From Zingiber officinale (Eukaryota; Streptophyta; Magnoliopsida; Zingiberales; Zingiberaceae), in assembly GCF_018446385.1 (NCBI RefSeq), contig NC_055987.1:9819705-9883704 (forward strand): a stretch of 64,000 bases of DNA. Direction: 5' to 3'. A program made the position numbers and the translations under genes. Below, one piece after another: positions 11,287 to 24,500 of this stretch. Positions within the stretch are counted from its first letter, which is position 1. Every line of letters starts with the position of its first letter. Below the pieces are notes generated by a model, which searched no databases, was not told the origin of the DNA, and was given only the letters and a program-made list of their open reading frames with translations.

Positions 11287-14200
11287 CTATTCACATGCTA
11301 ATTTGGTATCGAAGCTACTCAAGCAAATGGCAAAAGCCTGGAAGGCTGACAGTGGATATGCATAATCCATAGTAAACATGTCCTTTGCAACTTTTCCAAA
11401 TTGTAATATAACTTTGTCAGGATCAGGTGGTGCAGGTTGTGCGGGAGCTGGAGATCCAACGGCTGGCTGTGCAGCAGCAATAAGCTGAAAATTTTTGACG
11501 GAGGCCACGGTCACACGGCCCCGAAAATTGAGACACCAACATTGCAGCTGCTCATGCCACCTAGGAGCCTTGTTTCGAAGAACTAGAGGCCTTTCCTTGG
11601 TCTGATCATCTTTATTATCATTTACCACTCTTGCTGCAGACATGACATCTGAGAAATGTGAACTACTAAAATCCAGGGACTGGTCCGTGATAGATGATTT
11701 GGCAAATGACACGCTTCCAAAAGAATCCTCCAAAGAACGTGGAAGCAAATTCTCTGGTTGACCAGGGACTGTACCACCAATGGCAAGGGCTGAGCAAGGA
11801 ATTGAGTTCATAACGCAATTCATTCGCCTTGGCCCCCTTGTTCCAAGCACATTCAGCTCATATGTCACTTGGGCTATATTGTAGCTGCCACTCGGCACTT
11901 TTGGTGAGATCTTCTTGGAGTAAAGTCTACGGCTAGTTTTGCCTGGTTGGAAGGAAGCTGCTCCATTATATGGTGGCTGAGTGTCATAGATCACAAACTT
12001 AGTACCAAGGAAGTTGGACCTAAAATGTTGCATAGGCAGAAATATTAGTGCCTGAGAATTTTATTAGAAACAAAAGATAAAAAAAGTAACAAGTTCAACT
12101 ACCTCAGTTTTCCAATAAAAGCGTTACTTGATCTTGATATATTGCTACCATCTGTAGATATTATGTACTCTGTACATGTTGCACGACGAACTCTCTTAGC
12201 TGATAAAAGAAATTTACCATTCTCAACCAGCACGGCTGCAGATTGCAAGGTGTTCAGATAAATTTAGGAAAATAAATTTCTAAGGCAAATCAACCATATC
12301 AAACACTTTAGGCAGACAAGAAGATAAATTTAGAAAAATAAATTTTTAAGGCAAATCAACCATATCAAACGCTTTAGGCAGACAAGAAGATAAATTTAGA
12401 AAAATAAATCTTTAGGCAAATCAACCATATCAAACGCTTATGCAGACAGAACTATCAATGAAGAATTCAGAAAGGATTTCAGTGACAAAAGTTTGTAGTT
12501 GATGCTCAAACTGTGCAATGTGCAGATACGAAGGGTCATATAGAAATATTGACAAGGATATATGAAATTGGAAGCACAAAAGTAATTCATATATGGTTTA
12601 GAATGAGACATTTACCTATACAACCTTTTATGAACAACATTAATGCATATATTCTCCCTTTCATTTGAGAAGAAAACATCTTAAATCAAGCTGAAGCATA
12701 AAAGTAGCAACAGAAATTGATTTAATCAGTAGGTTACCTTATATCTCTCTTGAGCAAGAAAATCTTAATGATAGGAGGAACAGACTTGTGAAAGTAAATT
12801 AACACCAAAACTAACATACAACTAAGTGACAACAAATTTATTGTAGCCTGTATATCATGCTTTCTGGCTGTACAAGTAATAGAGGGAGACACAAAACTTT
12901 TTCTGCACAATATTTATTAAGGCTCAAGCAAAAGTCAAAAATTATATTTTTTATACAGAAGGATAAATGATTGGTAGATACAGTGCTGCATAAATGCCCA
13001 ATATGGCAACACAATTTTTCAACCACCTGAGGATGGTGGAGGGGGAAGAGAACTACATTCTTAATTTTCATCATCTACTAGATGTAAAACTTTTGCCAGG
13101 TAAGAACAATTATAACTTGACACCATATAAGGAGGCCAATGTTCTGGACTTGCAACATGCAAGATCATTGATCTTCTAGCCAGCATACCATTTGCATTAA
13201 GGAAGTTGCCCTTTGATACATACCAATGCAACTGTATTCTACCAATGTCAGTATACAAAGAGTCATGTACCAGCTACAGACAATATTAAAAACTGAATTT
13301 TTGCATAACAAATAATTTATCTTCTAGGCACCGAAGTATAGTCATACCAGCACCTTTAGCTATCAAATATAGCTATACAATCTGACTTAGTTTTGTTCTC
13401 CAAGTTAATTAATATGGGCATCAGTAGGCATTTCTGAAGCCTACATCAATGAACCATCAAACTGACATTAATCTTTCATGAAAATCACTTTTACCTTCAG
13501 CCTTAAGGACGGTATCTTAGCATGCTGAACATGGTGGATGATCAAGTGCCACATGACTTTTCAATGAAAGTTCATTCACAGAATTAGACCAATAACATAC
13601 ATCATAGAGAGAGAGAGAGATTCCAGCAAGAAAACTTGTAAACAACGCTTGAAAACTTAGTAAGAACTTTGATCCTCAACTGAGGCAAACCACAAAATCT
13701 GAGCCTTATTAAAAATTCTATGTATTGAGATCAGGCTTTGTATCTTAACTATTATATATGGACTTCAAAATAAGAATTTCAACAGAGAAAAGAACAGAAT
13801 ATATGGGTTTATGAAATGCACACATAATGAATCTTAGAAAAGATTTCAAATATGCTAATCTTGTTACAATCTTTTAGTAGGGATCCCTTATCCAGCTAGC
13901 GAAAAACAAAATTTGATTTCATATAAAAAGATTACAAAAAAAAAGAATACCAAAATATAGATATATTAGGTGTCAGGATGAATTTGAGGCAAAAGCTAGC
14001 TTACCAGGGCTAAGACAAAGGTAAAGACGGTAAGTTAGAGTAGATTTATCTCTTTTTATGAAGCACTGGATGATACCATCTCGTGGACCAGCCTGACAAA
14101 TGCACATATAGCAGTTCCAAATTATAAGAAATTATATAATGTAGCATTAACATTTTAACTTAGAAATTCACTTAAGTTTTGTGGTCTCTAGCAACAATAC

Positions 14201-14673
14201 AACTTTTATATATCTCACAAGAAAAAAAAATAATACTAATATCTTGTCACACTCAAAAAGAAAACCAGTCATCTCTAAACAGAAAGGGAGTTATTAAAAC
14301 AATACTGGAGTTATTAAAACAATACCTGCTTAAGAGACACCGGAAAGGTAAGCTTTCCTGAAAACTCAGGTCTCTTAACAATTTCTTTACACATTTCCCT
14401 CCATGACTTGCAAACAGCTGCACAAGCCACTACATTCTTACGAGAAGGCCAGGTACTTTCACTATCTTCCAACCTTTTAACCACATCATGGAGAAGCTCA
14501 GGTGGGAGACTGGCCCAACAACTTTCCTGAACTACAAGATGGTGGTCGTGAACCTGATGTACAGCAGCCTGTGATTTCCCTCTATGATGGCCAGAGAAGC
14601 GTGTCTCGAAACTACGTTGAGATAGACTCCCAAAACTCTCTCTTACATCACGAATAATACTGCGAAATGACAT
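11287..14673 (-). CDS. TULP: Tubby-like F-box protein
   Basis: Four exons join in frame to give 433 residues: 14326-14673, 14005-14092, 12103-12235 and 11287-12019, all with GT-AG borders. Residues about 53-98 form an F-box ([16 protein letters not shown]...), which binds the SKP1-like subunit of SCF ubiquitin ligases. Residues from about 117 to the end form the Tubby domain. It opens with [13 protein letters not shown], contains the basic KRVRR stretch (159-163) in the region that binds phosphatidylinositol 4,5-bisphosphate in animal Tubby, and ends with the family signature [15 protein letters not shown]. Plant TULPs are tethered to the plasma membrane and released on stress or ABA signals. 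A Ser/Ala/Pro-rich loop near the C-terminus is normal for the plant family. Domains and splice sites all look intact. Confidence 0.95.
12236..14004 (-). other. TULP intron 2 (1.77 kb)
   Basis: This large intron separates the exon encoding the start of the Tubby domain from the next Tubby exon. It holds the 66-bp tandem repeat and a short GA run near 13607-13620. No mobile element ends are visible. Confidence 0.8.
12256..12450. repeat. three tandem 66-bp repeats in TULP intron 2
   Basis: Units start at 12256, 12322 and 12388 with agataaatttag and end with 'ggcagacaag' (third unit: 'tgcagacag'). The period is 66, 66. The third copy has lost a few bases. The units are nearly identical and non-coding. 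Confidence 0.9.
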
Positions 14674-15700
14674 TTATACAACACAAGGGCAAATACAGAT
14701 CCTCCAAAAAGCATAAAGATTATAAGCTGCAGAAGGCATGGAAAATATGATTATGAGCAATTCAATTTTGAGAAGAATTTTGAATTCCTAAAAACAAACA
14801 TTTCAGGAATTTAACCAAGTCAATTACATTGTCAAAGACTGTGAATCTTTAAGGCTTCAATCTAGAAGAGGAATAGGGCCACATCACCTAGGTTGAGAAG
14901 TCACTGCAAGAGGGTAAAGAAAACCTATGCATTAAGATAAATAAAATGCAGAACAAAACAATACATGTGACTAATAAAGCATTTCAATGCCGGAAAAAGA
15001 ATCTGCACATGCTGGGACAGACGCTTCTTTAAATCACCAATTAAAGACCAGTAGACCATTCAATTATAAGCACCAAAACATCTTTTGGGAGGAGTAGAAA
15101 CACTAAGATTCACAGATATCTCCTCTCTTTGGCGATCCAACATAAGTCGAAGAGGAAATTCTAGTAACACCGCAAAGGCGAAGAAGTTAAAAACTTCCTC
15201 AGTAAACGAAATGCCTAAACATACAAAGAGCGAACTTCCGCACTAGATCAACAAAATAACATGCATATTTACGCAACACGAAGGCATATTGTTCTTGCCG
15301 CCTACCTTCACAAGAGTATTAAACCTAGCGCAAATCCGAACCCTTCCTAAAACGCACATTCCGAGAAACAAACAGATCTATCGAGAATTAAGGGCCAAAC
15401 ATAAATCGTCGAAGGAAAGTCCACAAAACCACGTCCCGAACGTCCGGCAAACGAAGATTAATCGATACAGCCTACGACGAACCTCGAGGATCGAAGCGGA
15501 AATCCCCCCAAAGCACCTCATAAACAATGGCTTACAACCCTCCCGCGATCCAAGCAAATCCGAGGAAAGAAGCCCTCGCATCCGGATCGCAGTCTCCTTC
15601 GCACCTAGATCCAGAAATCTCTCTGTCGCCGCCTTCGGACTTGGTTAGTTCCCTTCTCGCCTTTTCTTTGAAAAAAGAAGTTAAATCGCAGAAAACTAAT
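14674..15700 (-). promoter_or_regulatory. TULP upstream region with probable 5' UTR intron
   Basis: On the minus strand, a relatively GC-rich stretch at about 15470-15650 looks like a first non-coding exon, followed by about 800 bases of AT-rich sequence before the ATG. Plant TULP genes often carry a 5' UTR intron, so this reading is plausible, but it needs transcript support. The open frame on the plus strand in the same place has no protein features. Confidence 0.45.
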
Positions 15701-17157
15701 TAAAAATCCAGTGGAGCGAGAGAGGTGGCGGAGTGATCACTCAGCGGAAGAAACCAAATGTACCCAAGATTTTACTAGTGCCTTTATTGGCTAAATCCAG
15801 GATCGTTCACGTGGACAGAGCGGTAAGGAATCTGGTAAGACGAGTTGGGTCACGAGGAGAAAATATCAATTTTGTAATAAATAACAAATGGGATTTTGTT
15901 TAATTTGGTGTTTGACATCGTGTCGAACGGAATTGAAACAAACTCCAGCAGTCAAAGACGAACTTTGACTATGTTCCGTTGCACGTCGCTATATATAGTT
16001 AGTTACCATCCGTCCTCAGAGTATACCAGACAAGAGCGCTGAGTAGACGATGCCATAAATTTATTTGACTTGAAACCACGGCAGTCCGTTTGGCAAAAAG
16101 GAGATTGGATTTGAAGATGTTGGTTAGATCAAGGCATTATAGAGAGATGAATGTACGTTAATTGAGTATGGTTGTCCTAGTTATTATGGTGAAGGGAAGC
16201 ATTCGTATACTTTCTCGCTCAAATGCTTCCTCGTTTGACATTTTCGGATGAGATTCTCTTCTTTCGAACTCGAATGCAGATCATTTTGGTGAAGAATGCA
16301 TGTATTTATGTTACCTCATTTGCTCAGTCTAAAAAGGATTGGCCTTCTATCAGAATGCTAACACAACTTTCAACTGACGGAATTAATCGATTATAAAAAA
16401 AATTATAAGTTTTTTATATATATAAGGAAAATAATTCGAAGATTTATTGCCAATAAAATTGAATACTTTATTGATCTTCCATTATAAACGCTTTCTAATT
16501 TATTCTTTTTAATAAATAATTAATTTAAGAACACTTTATCAACCCTTCATTATAAACATTTACTAATTTATTCTCACAGTTGATGTAAAACTCCCTCTGG
16601 CCATAATCACCCCTGAATGCCAATATATATATATATATATAAAGGTTGTCATCAGATGCATCTGGCAAATACATTTAACGAAGGACGACAAAAAAAAAAT
16701 AAGTAGGTCATTTTGTTAAATAAACAGTGTCTCAAAAGAGAAAAAAAAATACAAATTATCGCTTTGATAAAACACCAAATCAGATTACATAAATCATGGG
16801 ATTTAAATGAAAATATAAAAGGAAAGTGAAAGTACACTGTACATGTCCTCAGCAAAAAAATAAAGATCTTATCACCCCCTCTCAGTCATCTGAATTACTC
16901 TGGGTGATTACTCTGTAAATCAATGGAGGAAATCTAATCCCAATAGAAAGAGATTGACAATGTTCCACCATTTTAAATGATAAAAAAAATGCTGACTGTT
17001 TCCAACCCAAAATTACAAACACCAAAAAGAATAACCCAAGTATCACCACCCACTACTATACAGAATGACATAACCTAGAATTCAACCATATAAGAAAAGA
17101 AAAGGAAAGAAATCAAAAATGGGAAGAACTCAGAAAACTTTGCTTCCCTGCCAACCT
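15701..17157. other. intergenic region between TULP start and SEC5 end
   Basis: AT-rich, with a short (TA)n run near 16621-16640 and two related blocks around 16480-16570 ('ctttatt(g)atc..ccattataaacg..ttctaatttattc'). SEC5 3' UTR probably occupies the last few hundred bases before 17158. I see no gene or mobile element. Confidence 0.6.
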
Positions 17158-18538
17158 TTATTTGCGTCTTTGCCGAGAGTAGGCAGGAGAACCTACAGTC
17201 AGATGCCTCCTGTAATTTGGAGAATCAACATGCCCTTGGAGTGAAGAATAAGCAGATTTTGGGGGCCCCGTGATAGTTGTTGGATGAAGAGAGGACTCCA
17301 TAAAGCATATTATATTCAAACGAGTCCTTTCGAGTTCCGCCTCAAGTAGCTCCGAACTATACTGCTGTGCCAGTGCCTGAAAGAAACGATATCAAAATCT
17401 TTAAATGCTTAGTTTTCATTAAGCCCCATCAATCAATTTACATGTCAACAGTGATGATGAAGAAACTATCACTTGAAAGTAAATTATACATCTCATTAAA
17501 AAGCAACAAAAAAAAATCCACCAATGAATTAAATACTTGGACCAGGTTTAAGAGACTAAAAAAATTTGATGTTCTACGAAGCAGAAGAAAGACAAATGTG
17601 CATCTACTATAGGAATCCATCAGGTCAAGGGGTATATACTAGAATAAAAATGCACATAAAATAATAATAGCTTAAATCTCCATGAAAATACATAACCTAA
17701 ACTCAGTAACAACATTGTTAATATGAAGTCTCAGCTTTAATTGTAATATTTTCTGCCTATAGGAAATCCTATTTTCTAAAGGTAGGTTAATTTTTTTACA
17801 ATCCGGAAATCAAAGGTGCCATAGGAAAGCAAATGACAATCAGATTTTCGAGTTATCTCAATCAAGTCCAGCCACAAATTTATTGTGAACTTCAGTTAAT
17901 GACACTACACAAATATTAGCAAAAGCAGCAGCAAGTGCCAAATAGGCTTTCATCATACAATGACTTCCTGCCGAACAAGTATCGGTCCAAATTATGTTTG
18001 CCTAAACAACCAGTTTTGAACTCTGCACAGTGAAAATGGTGATCATTATTCAAAGTCAGTTGACAAGAGAAAAAAGAGCATACAAGTAAGTCATCTGGGG
18101 AAATATTGGACTGTCTATCGTCAGCTAAGGCATCTTCACTCCCACGGGTAGATCTACGTTGGTGCCCAGGATTTTCTGAAGGCTCAGAAACACTCTCACA
18201 AGCTTTATCTAAAAGCAATCCTTGCAAATTCTTCAAAGCTTCATGGGCTTGGGGAGAGAAATAAGCACTCAAAACAGTTTCAAAATATTCAACCTGCAGA
18301 TTATTTAAGACAACTTTTTAGAAAGACTTCATAATTCAACTATAAATTTTTAATTGAATCTATCAATAAAAGAGAATTCAATTATGACCTCAATCATTAG
18401 CTGACAGAAACCATTTGTATACAACACTTTAAAATCTTTACTCTTGTTTTCATTGAAAAGGCTAATATAAGTGTCAATCAGACCTTCCACTAATATGCCT
18501 ACTATCTTCTCCAACAAAGGTTTAGCACCATTGGAGAC
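17158..18538 (-). CDS. SEC5: SEC5 exons 19-21 (C-terminal part)
   Basis: Exon 19 is 18389-18538 (50 codons), exon 20 is 18084-18293 (70 codons) and exon 21 is 17158-17376 (72 codons plus stop TAA). All are phase 0. Exon 19 carries GAKPLLEKIVGILVEGLIDT and the FCQLMIE block. Exon 20 carries the ENPGHQRRSTRGSEDALADD stretch, very conserved in plant SEC5. Exon 21 ends with a Ser/Pro-rich tail and the basic end RQRRK. No lesions were seen here, despite the 13.5 kb intron upstream. Confidence 0.92.
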
Positions 18539-21500
18539 CTGCAAACACATAACATTTCCATTTAACTTATACATGTTTAAAGAAATTGAACCAAGCATGA
18601 GAAAATTCTCTTCAAAAATCATTCATTTAACTTTTAGTTTTGTGGAACATTTAACATGAATTCTATCAATTGTTAGAAACAAACGTGTATCATTGGTTAA
18701 CACAATTGAAAAGTTGCTACTTGGCTTCTAGAATGGGGTGTCATCAGAAATGAATTGAATAACAAGATGTAAATAATTCATTATTTTTTATTGTTATTGT
18801 TTAGCTCCAGAAAAAAATAAGGAAACTAAAATTGGGAAATGCATTTTCAAAACACCAAAAAAAAAGGGAGTAAGGATCACAATATTCAAATGTTGGCACA
18901 CACATGTAGACCCAACCTCGGTTCGGAACCGACAATTCGACTGTTCGGAACCGCCAGTTTGACAATTCCTAAGAGGTCGACCCTTAACCTTAATTGTTTA
19001 AGACGGTTACAATTCACAGTTCGGAACAGCCGGTTCACGGTTCGTGCACAATTCATCGCTGTTCACCACAATTCGCGGTTCGTGCACAGTTCACCACAAT
19101 TCAAGATTATTATATTAAAAAAATTAAAAATTATAAATTCAAAAACAAAAATTACCTAGATATCCCCTTAGGGTATAAGGGAGTCAAAGCCCTTGTAGTT
19201 CTCTTACTTTTTTACTTTTTTACTTTTTTACTATTTTACCTTATGAAGTGGCATTGTTACTCACTTCCATTTCTCGTTTTCGTAGTATTAGTTCCTTCAG
19301 TATCAAATTCTTCGACTTCGTCAACTGAAAGTTGCATTCCTTTGATTTTTATTTCTTTTTTCAACTTTGGTTCAATCGTCAAGTAATACTTAGACTTCTA
19401 ATAAGTCGGGAGATAAGGTCGCTCGTCCCGAAACGTTTCAGTAACTGTTGACACTAGACAAGCTAAAATGTTTTTGCCGATCATGGAAAAGACGGGAAAT
19501 CTTTGAGCTTTGTGTGACCACTATTTTAGAATATCAAAATCTACTTCACTATAAGTTTCAGTAAAATCAAAAGAAGTCATAAACTAATTTTCAAGTTTCT
19601 ACATGGAACTTGAGAATCCTCGTGGACGTTTCGTCCGTTCCTTTAATAAAATTTGTGATTTTATAAATTTTAAATTACTACTACTAGTATTAAGTGTTTC
19701 AGAAATATTATATTGTATTCCATATTTTATACTAATATTATTAGGATAAGGAGAACAAGAATTTTTAAACGGAATTAAAGCGTCATAATACAAACATAAT
19801 ATTTCTTATAAAACTTCTAATTTATATCTATGGTTTAAAGCAAATGCAACTAAATAAATTCAGAAATATGAAAAAAATATTTTTCTCATTTCGTTTTCAT
19901 TGCTAATACACAAGAACAAAAAATTCATTGGTACTATTTTCATTTAAAACTAATACTATATTACAAAAATTCCTAAAACTATATGATAAGTAGGATAATA
20001 AAAATCAGAAAGTTGTTCCGTTGCATCATTAAATACTTTTAAAATTTCACAAATACTACTACAAATATTCTATTATTGTGAAAATAAATATATATTAGCA
20101 TTATAAATATTTGTGAAAAAATGTGGATAGAATTGATATTACTCAAAATCCTGTTACATTCAGAATGGGAATACCCATTATATACAACATTACAATAGAA
20201 GAGAGAATAGGAAACTAATTATTCTGTATATAAGAAATTAATATCTTTCTAACTAAATCCCTTGATTTCCTACTTTGTGCTCACAACTATTTTATTTCTG
20301 TACAAGTTGTGAAATCTATTTACAGCTATTTGACACGGCTATACAAGCCGTGAAATCTATTCACTGCTTATCAAATCTGTACAAGCTGTGACAGCTGTTT
20401 GACACTCCCTCTCAAGATATTTTCCATTCCTAACTTGACTATGAGATCGTGAAATCTAAAACTGTTTAGTCCCTTTGTTAACACATCAGCCAATTGTAAT
20501 TCTGACGGAACATATGACATACACATTAATCCTTCTTCTAATTTTTTCTTGATGAAATGTCTATCAATTTGAATATGCTTAGCCCTATCATGTTGAATAG
20601 GATTATGAGCAATATTTATAGCTGACTTATTATCACAATAGAATTTCATGAGGTATTGCCATTTGATTTTAGAATAAGCTTCAACCAGAGTAGTTCACAC
20701 AATCCTTGAGCAATGGCTCTAAATTCTGATTCTGTAGATGATCTTGCCACCAGATTTTGCTTCTTGCTCCTCCATGTCACCATATTGCCACCAAGGAAAG
20801 TACAATATCTTGTAGTTGATCTTCTATCCACTAGAGAACCTGCATAGTCTGCATTTGTGTAAGCTTCTAAAGCTAGTGTCTCATTTCTCTTGAACAAAAT
20901 TCCCTTTCCCAGAGTGCCTTTCAAGTATGTAATACTCTGTAAGCAGCTTTAAGGTGAGATTCTCTTGGATCATGCATGAATTGGCTAATTACACTCATAG
21001 CATATGCAATGTCTAGACGAGTGTGAGCAAGGTATATGAGTCTACCAACCAACCTCTGATACATTCTTTTGTCAACAATCAGTTCTTCCTTAGCTTCTCC
21101 TATCTTATGATTTGGATTCATTGGATTAGAAATGGGTTTACACTCAATCTTCCCTGTTTCAGCTAACAAATCAATCACATACTTCTATTGAGAAATAAAA
21201 ATTCCTTTGGTAGAGTAAGCTACCTCAATACCAAGGAAGTACTTCAATTTGCCCATTTCCTTTATTTCAAACTCGTTTATTAGTTGCTACTTTAGATCAT
21301 GTTTTTCCTTTTCATCATTTCTAGTCACAATGATATCATCTACATAGACTATGAGAGCGGTAACCTTCCCTGCTGTTAAGTGCTTAACAAAGAGAGTATG
21401 GTCCCCTTAGCTTTGGTTATACCCAGATTTCTTCATGACTTTTGAAAATCTTCCAAACAATGCCTTATGAGATTGTTTTAGACCATAAAGAGTCTTCCTC

Positions 21501-24500
21501 AGTTTACATACTCTGTTACTAATATCCCCTTCAAATCCTGGTAGGAGGTTCATATAAATTTCTTCATCTAAATCTCCATGGAGAAATGCATTCTTCACAT
21601 TATATTGTAGGAGTTGCCAGTTGAAGTGTGCAGCTAAAGATAGTAAAACTCTAGCAATATTCATTTTTGCAACTAGCAAAGGTCTCCTGATAATTTACCT
21701 CATAAGTCTGAGGTACCACTAACCTAGCTTTATATCTCTCAAAAGATCCATCTGCTTCATATTTTAATGTGAAAATACACTTACAATCAACAATGTTCTT
21801 CCCCTTTGGCTTCTCAACAACCTCCCATATCTTATTTTTTTCTAATGCATTCATTTCCTCCCTCATGGCATCCCTCCATTCCCTTTTTGATAATGCCTCA
21901 AAAACAGTATTGGGAATAGTTATGGTATTTAGACTCACGATGAATCTTTTGTGGGTTGGTGATAGATGTTTAAGAGAAATATAATGAGATAGAGGATAGA
22001 GAGGGTGTTTAGTGCATTCTTTATTACCTTTTCTAACAACAATATGAAGGTCAAGGCTATCCGTTAGGTCAGTGGATGATTCAGTAGAACTTATCATGAT
22101 CCCATTCCCAACATCAGGGTTGGAGGTTTGTGGTTAAGGTTCTTGGACTTCTATTGCTTCTGGAGCGGTCTTTCTCCTTGAATACTCTTGAGGGATACTT
22201 AGAGTATCGCTAAGAGGAGACTCACTAGATAGAATAGAAGGTGATTCGATACGAACTTGAGTACGAGGAAAATCAAGAGCATTAATGAGTTCAAATGACT
22301 CACAAGTGTTATCTTTTGTCATTGAAATCTCCCCCTGAGGATAGGACTTGGAGAAGAAAGGGGTATGTTCAAAAAAGGTAACATCAGCCGAGATGTAAAA
22401 CTTTTGAGATGAAGGGTAGTAACACTTATACCCCTTTTGAGTGGATGAATATCCAAGGAAGACACATTTGATGGCATGAGGATCTAATTTATCTCAAAGT
22501 GGACTATGGATATGAACAAAAGCAATGCACCCAAAAATCCTAGAAGTAAGTCCATTTGTGGTTCGGAAATGAGGATAAAACACATTGAGGAGTTGTATGG
22601 GACTCTTGTTGTAATACCCCGGTTCTGAGATTCTGGTTATGTATGGCTTAAAAGGTTAGATGGTACTATCTATATCACCAAGGAGCACCTTCCTTTTCGG
22701 AAGCCCAAACTTAAGAACTCCAAAGTTAAGCGTGCTTGGCTTAGAAAAATCTGAGAATGGGTGACCTCCTGGGAAGTTTTCCAGGGTGCGTGCGAGTGAG
22801 GACAAAGCACGCTGAAAGGACCTCACCGTGAGTGCGCCTGTGGCAGGAGCACCCAGGGCACCACCTAGCAAGGGAGATTCTGGGATTTGTCTGTGGTGTG
22901 ATTCGTGGTTACACAACGAGGACGTTGTGTCTTTAAGTGGAGGTGATTGTAATACCCCAATTCTGAGATTCTGGTTAAGTATGGCTTAAAAAGTTAGATG
23001 ATACTATCCATATCACCAAGGTGCACCTTCCTTTTCGGAAGCCCAAACTTAAGAACTCCAAAGTTAAGCGTGCTTGGCTTGGAGAAATCTAAGGATGGGT
23101 GACCTCCTGGGAAGTTTTCCAGGATGCGTGAAAATGAGGACAAAACACGCTGAAAGAACCTCCAGTGGTTTGTGGAGCTAGTCGTCAGCCCGATGGGCAA
23201 TTCTGGTGCTGTTCCCGGTTCGGTCCGGGTGGGGCCCGCCCGGGCCGGGGCGTTACACTTGTTATCTAGAACATGTGAAGGCAGTCTGTTTATTATATAT
23301 GTAGCATTAAGGATAGTCTCTCCTCAATAAGATTTAGAGACATTGTTGTGGAAAAGAATAGCACGAGTAGTGTTGAGTAAGTGCCCATTTTTCCTTTCTA
23401 TCATTCCATTTTGTCGGGGTGTATAAACACAAGACGAATCATGAATAATCCCCGGGATTAGAAATAGGAGGACAAAGTTTAGTTAAAGTAATCTCTAGCG
23501 TTGTCGGTTCTAATGCTTTTGATTTTCACTCCAAATTGATTTTGAATCATTGAGTGAAAATTAGAAATAATAATATTGAAATTAGATTTTTTGTTTGAGG
23601 AGAAACACCCATGTAACCCGAGTGCAATCATCAATTAAGGAGACAAACCATCGAGCCCCAGAAACATTGGAAATATTAGAAGGGCACCATATGTCACTAT
23701 GAGTTAAATGAAAGGGAGTAGAACTTCTTTTATTACTAATAGGAAAGGGTACACGAGAATGTTTTGCTAATCGCAAACATCACACTAAAATTCAGAAACA
23801 TCCAATCCTCGAAAAAGATGAGGAAACATAACCTTTAAAACTCGAAAAGAGGGAAGACCAAGACATTTGTGATGCAACCAAATATTGTCCTTATTGGAAG
23901 AACTATGAAAGGACAAAGACAAATTATTCTTCTTAGTAGATTCAAGATAGTAAAGACCACTATGTTCCTTAGCAAGTCCAATCCTCCTCCCGAGTCCTGA
24001 TCTTGGAAAACACAATAAGAAAGGGAAAGAAATGACATGACAGTGAAGTTCAGCAGTTACTTTTTGAACGGAAACATGGTTGGCAGACAATTTTGGTACA
24101 CAGAGGATGTTTTTGAGGATAAGATTAGGAATAAGATGAACATTTCCAAAACCAACAGTGGCTAAAGATCTATTGGCTGCTATAATTTTTCTATTACTTG
24201 GACTGGGGCTATAAGTGTGAAAATTTTGAGAATTGGGGATTATGTGGTCTATGACACCGGAGTCTATTATCCATGAGTTATCAAACAAACTGTTTGAGGT
24301 ATTCATACAAGAAGAGAGTGAGGGGGTATTGAGAGAGTCAAAGAGCATGCGACATACGATTTATCAAGAAAACCCAACAATTCTCAAAGTTTCTCAATTT
24401 CTACACTGTTGAATCTGCCAAAGATTGAGTTGTCTTCAATATAAGATTTCCCAATCAAGTGTGCCTGAGATCTATGTTGCCCCCCATGACTTCCCCATTC

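Noticed and set aside
12256-12450. CRISPR-like array (also considered for 44040-44112)
   Set aside because: These are contiguous tandem repeats without spacers in a eukaryotic genome.
15289-15648. 119-codon frame on the plus strand
   Set aside because: It lies over the probable TULP 5' UTR exon, has no recognisable domain and a random composition.
22640-22800. 5S rRNA gene
   Set aside because: Only about 70 bases resemble 5S rRNA, and they occur twice within repeats that have TG...CA ends, a polypurine tract and a 5-bp target duplication. This is a Cassandra LTR.
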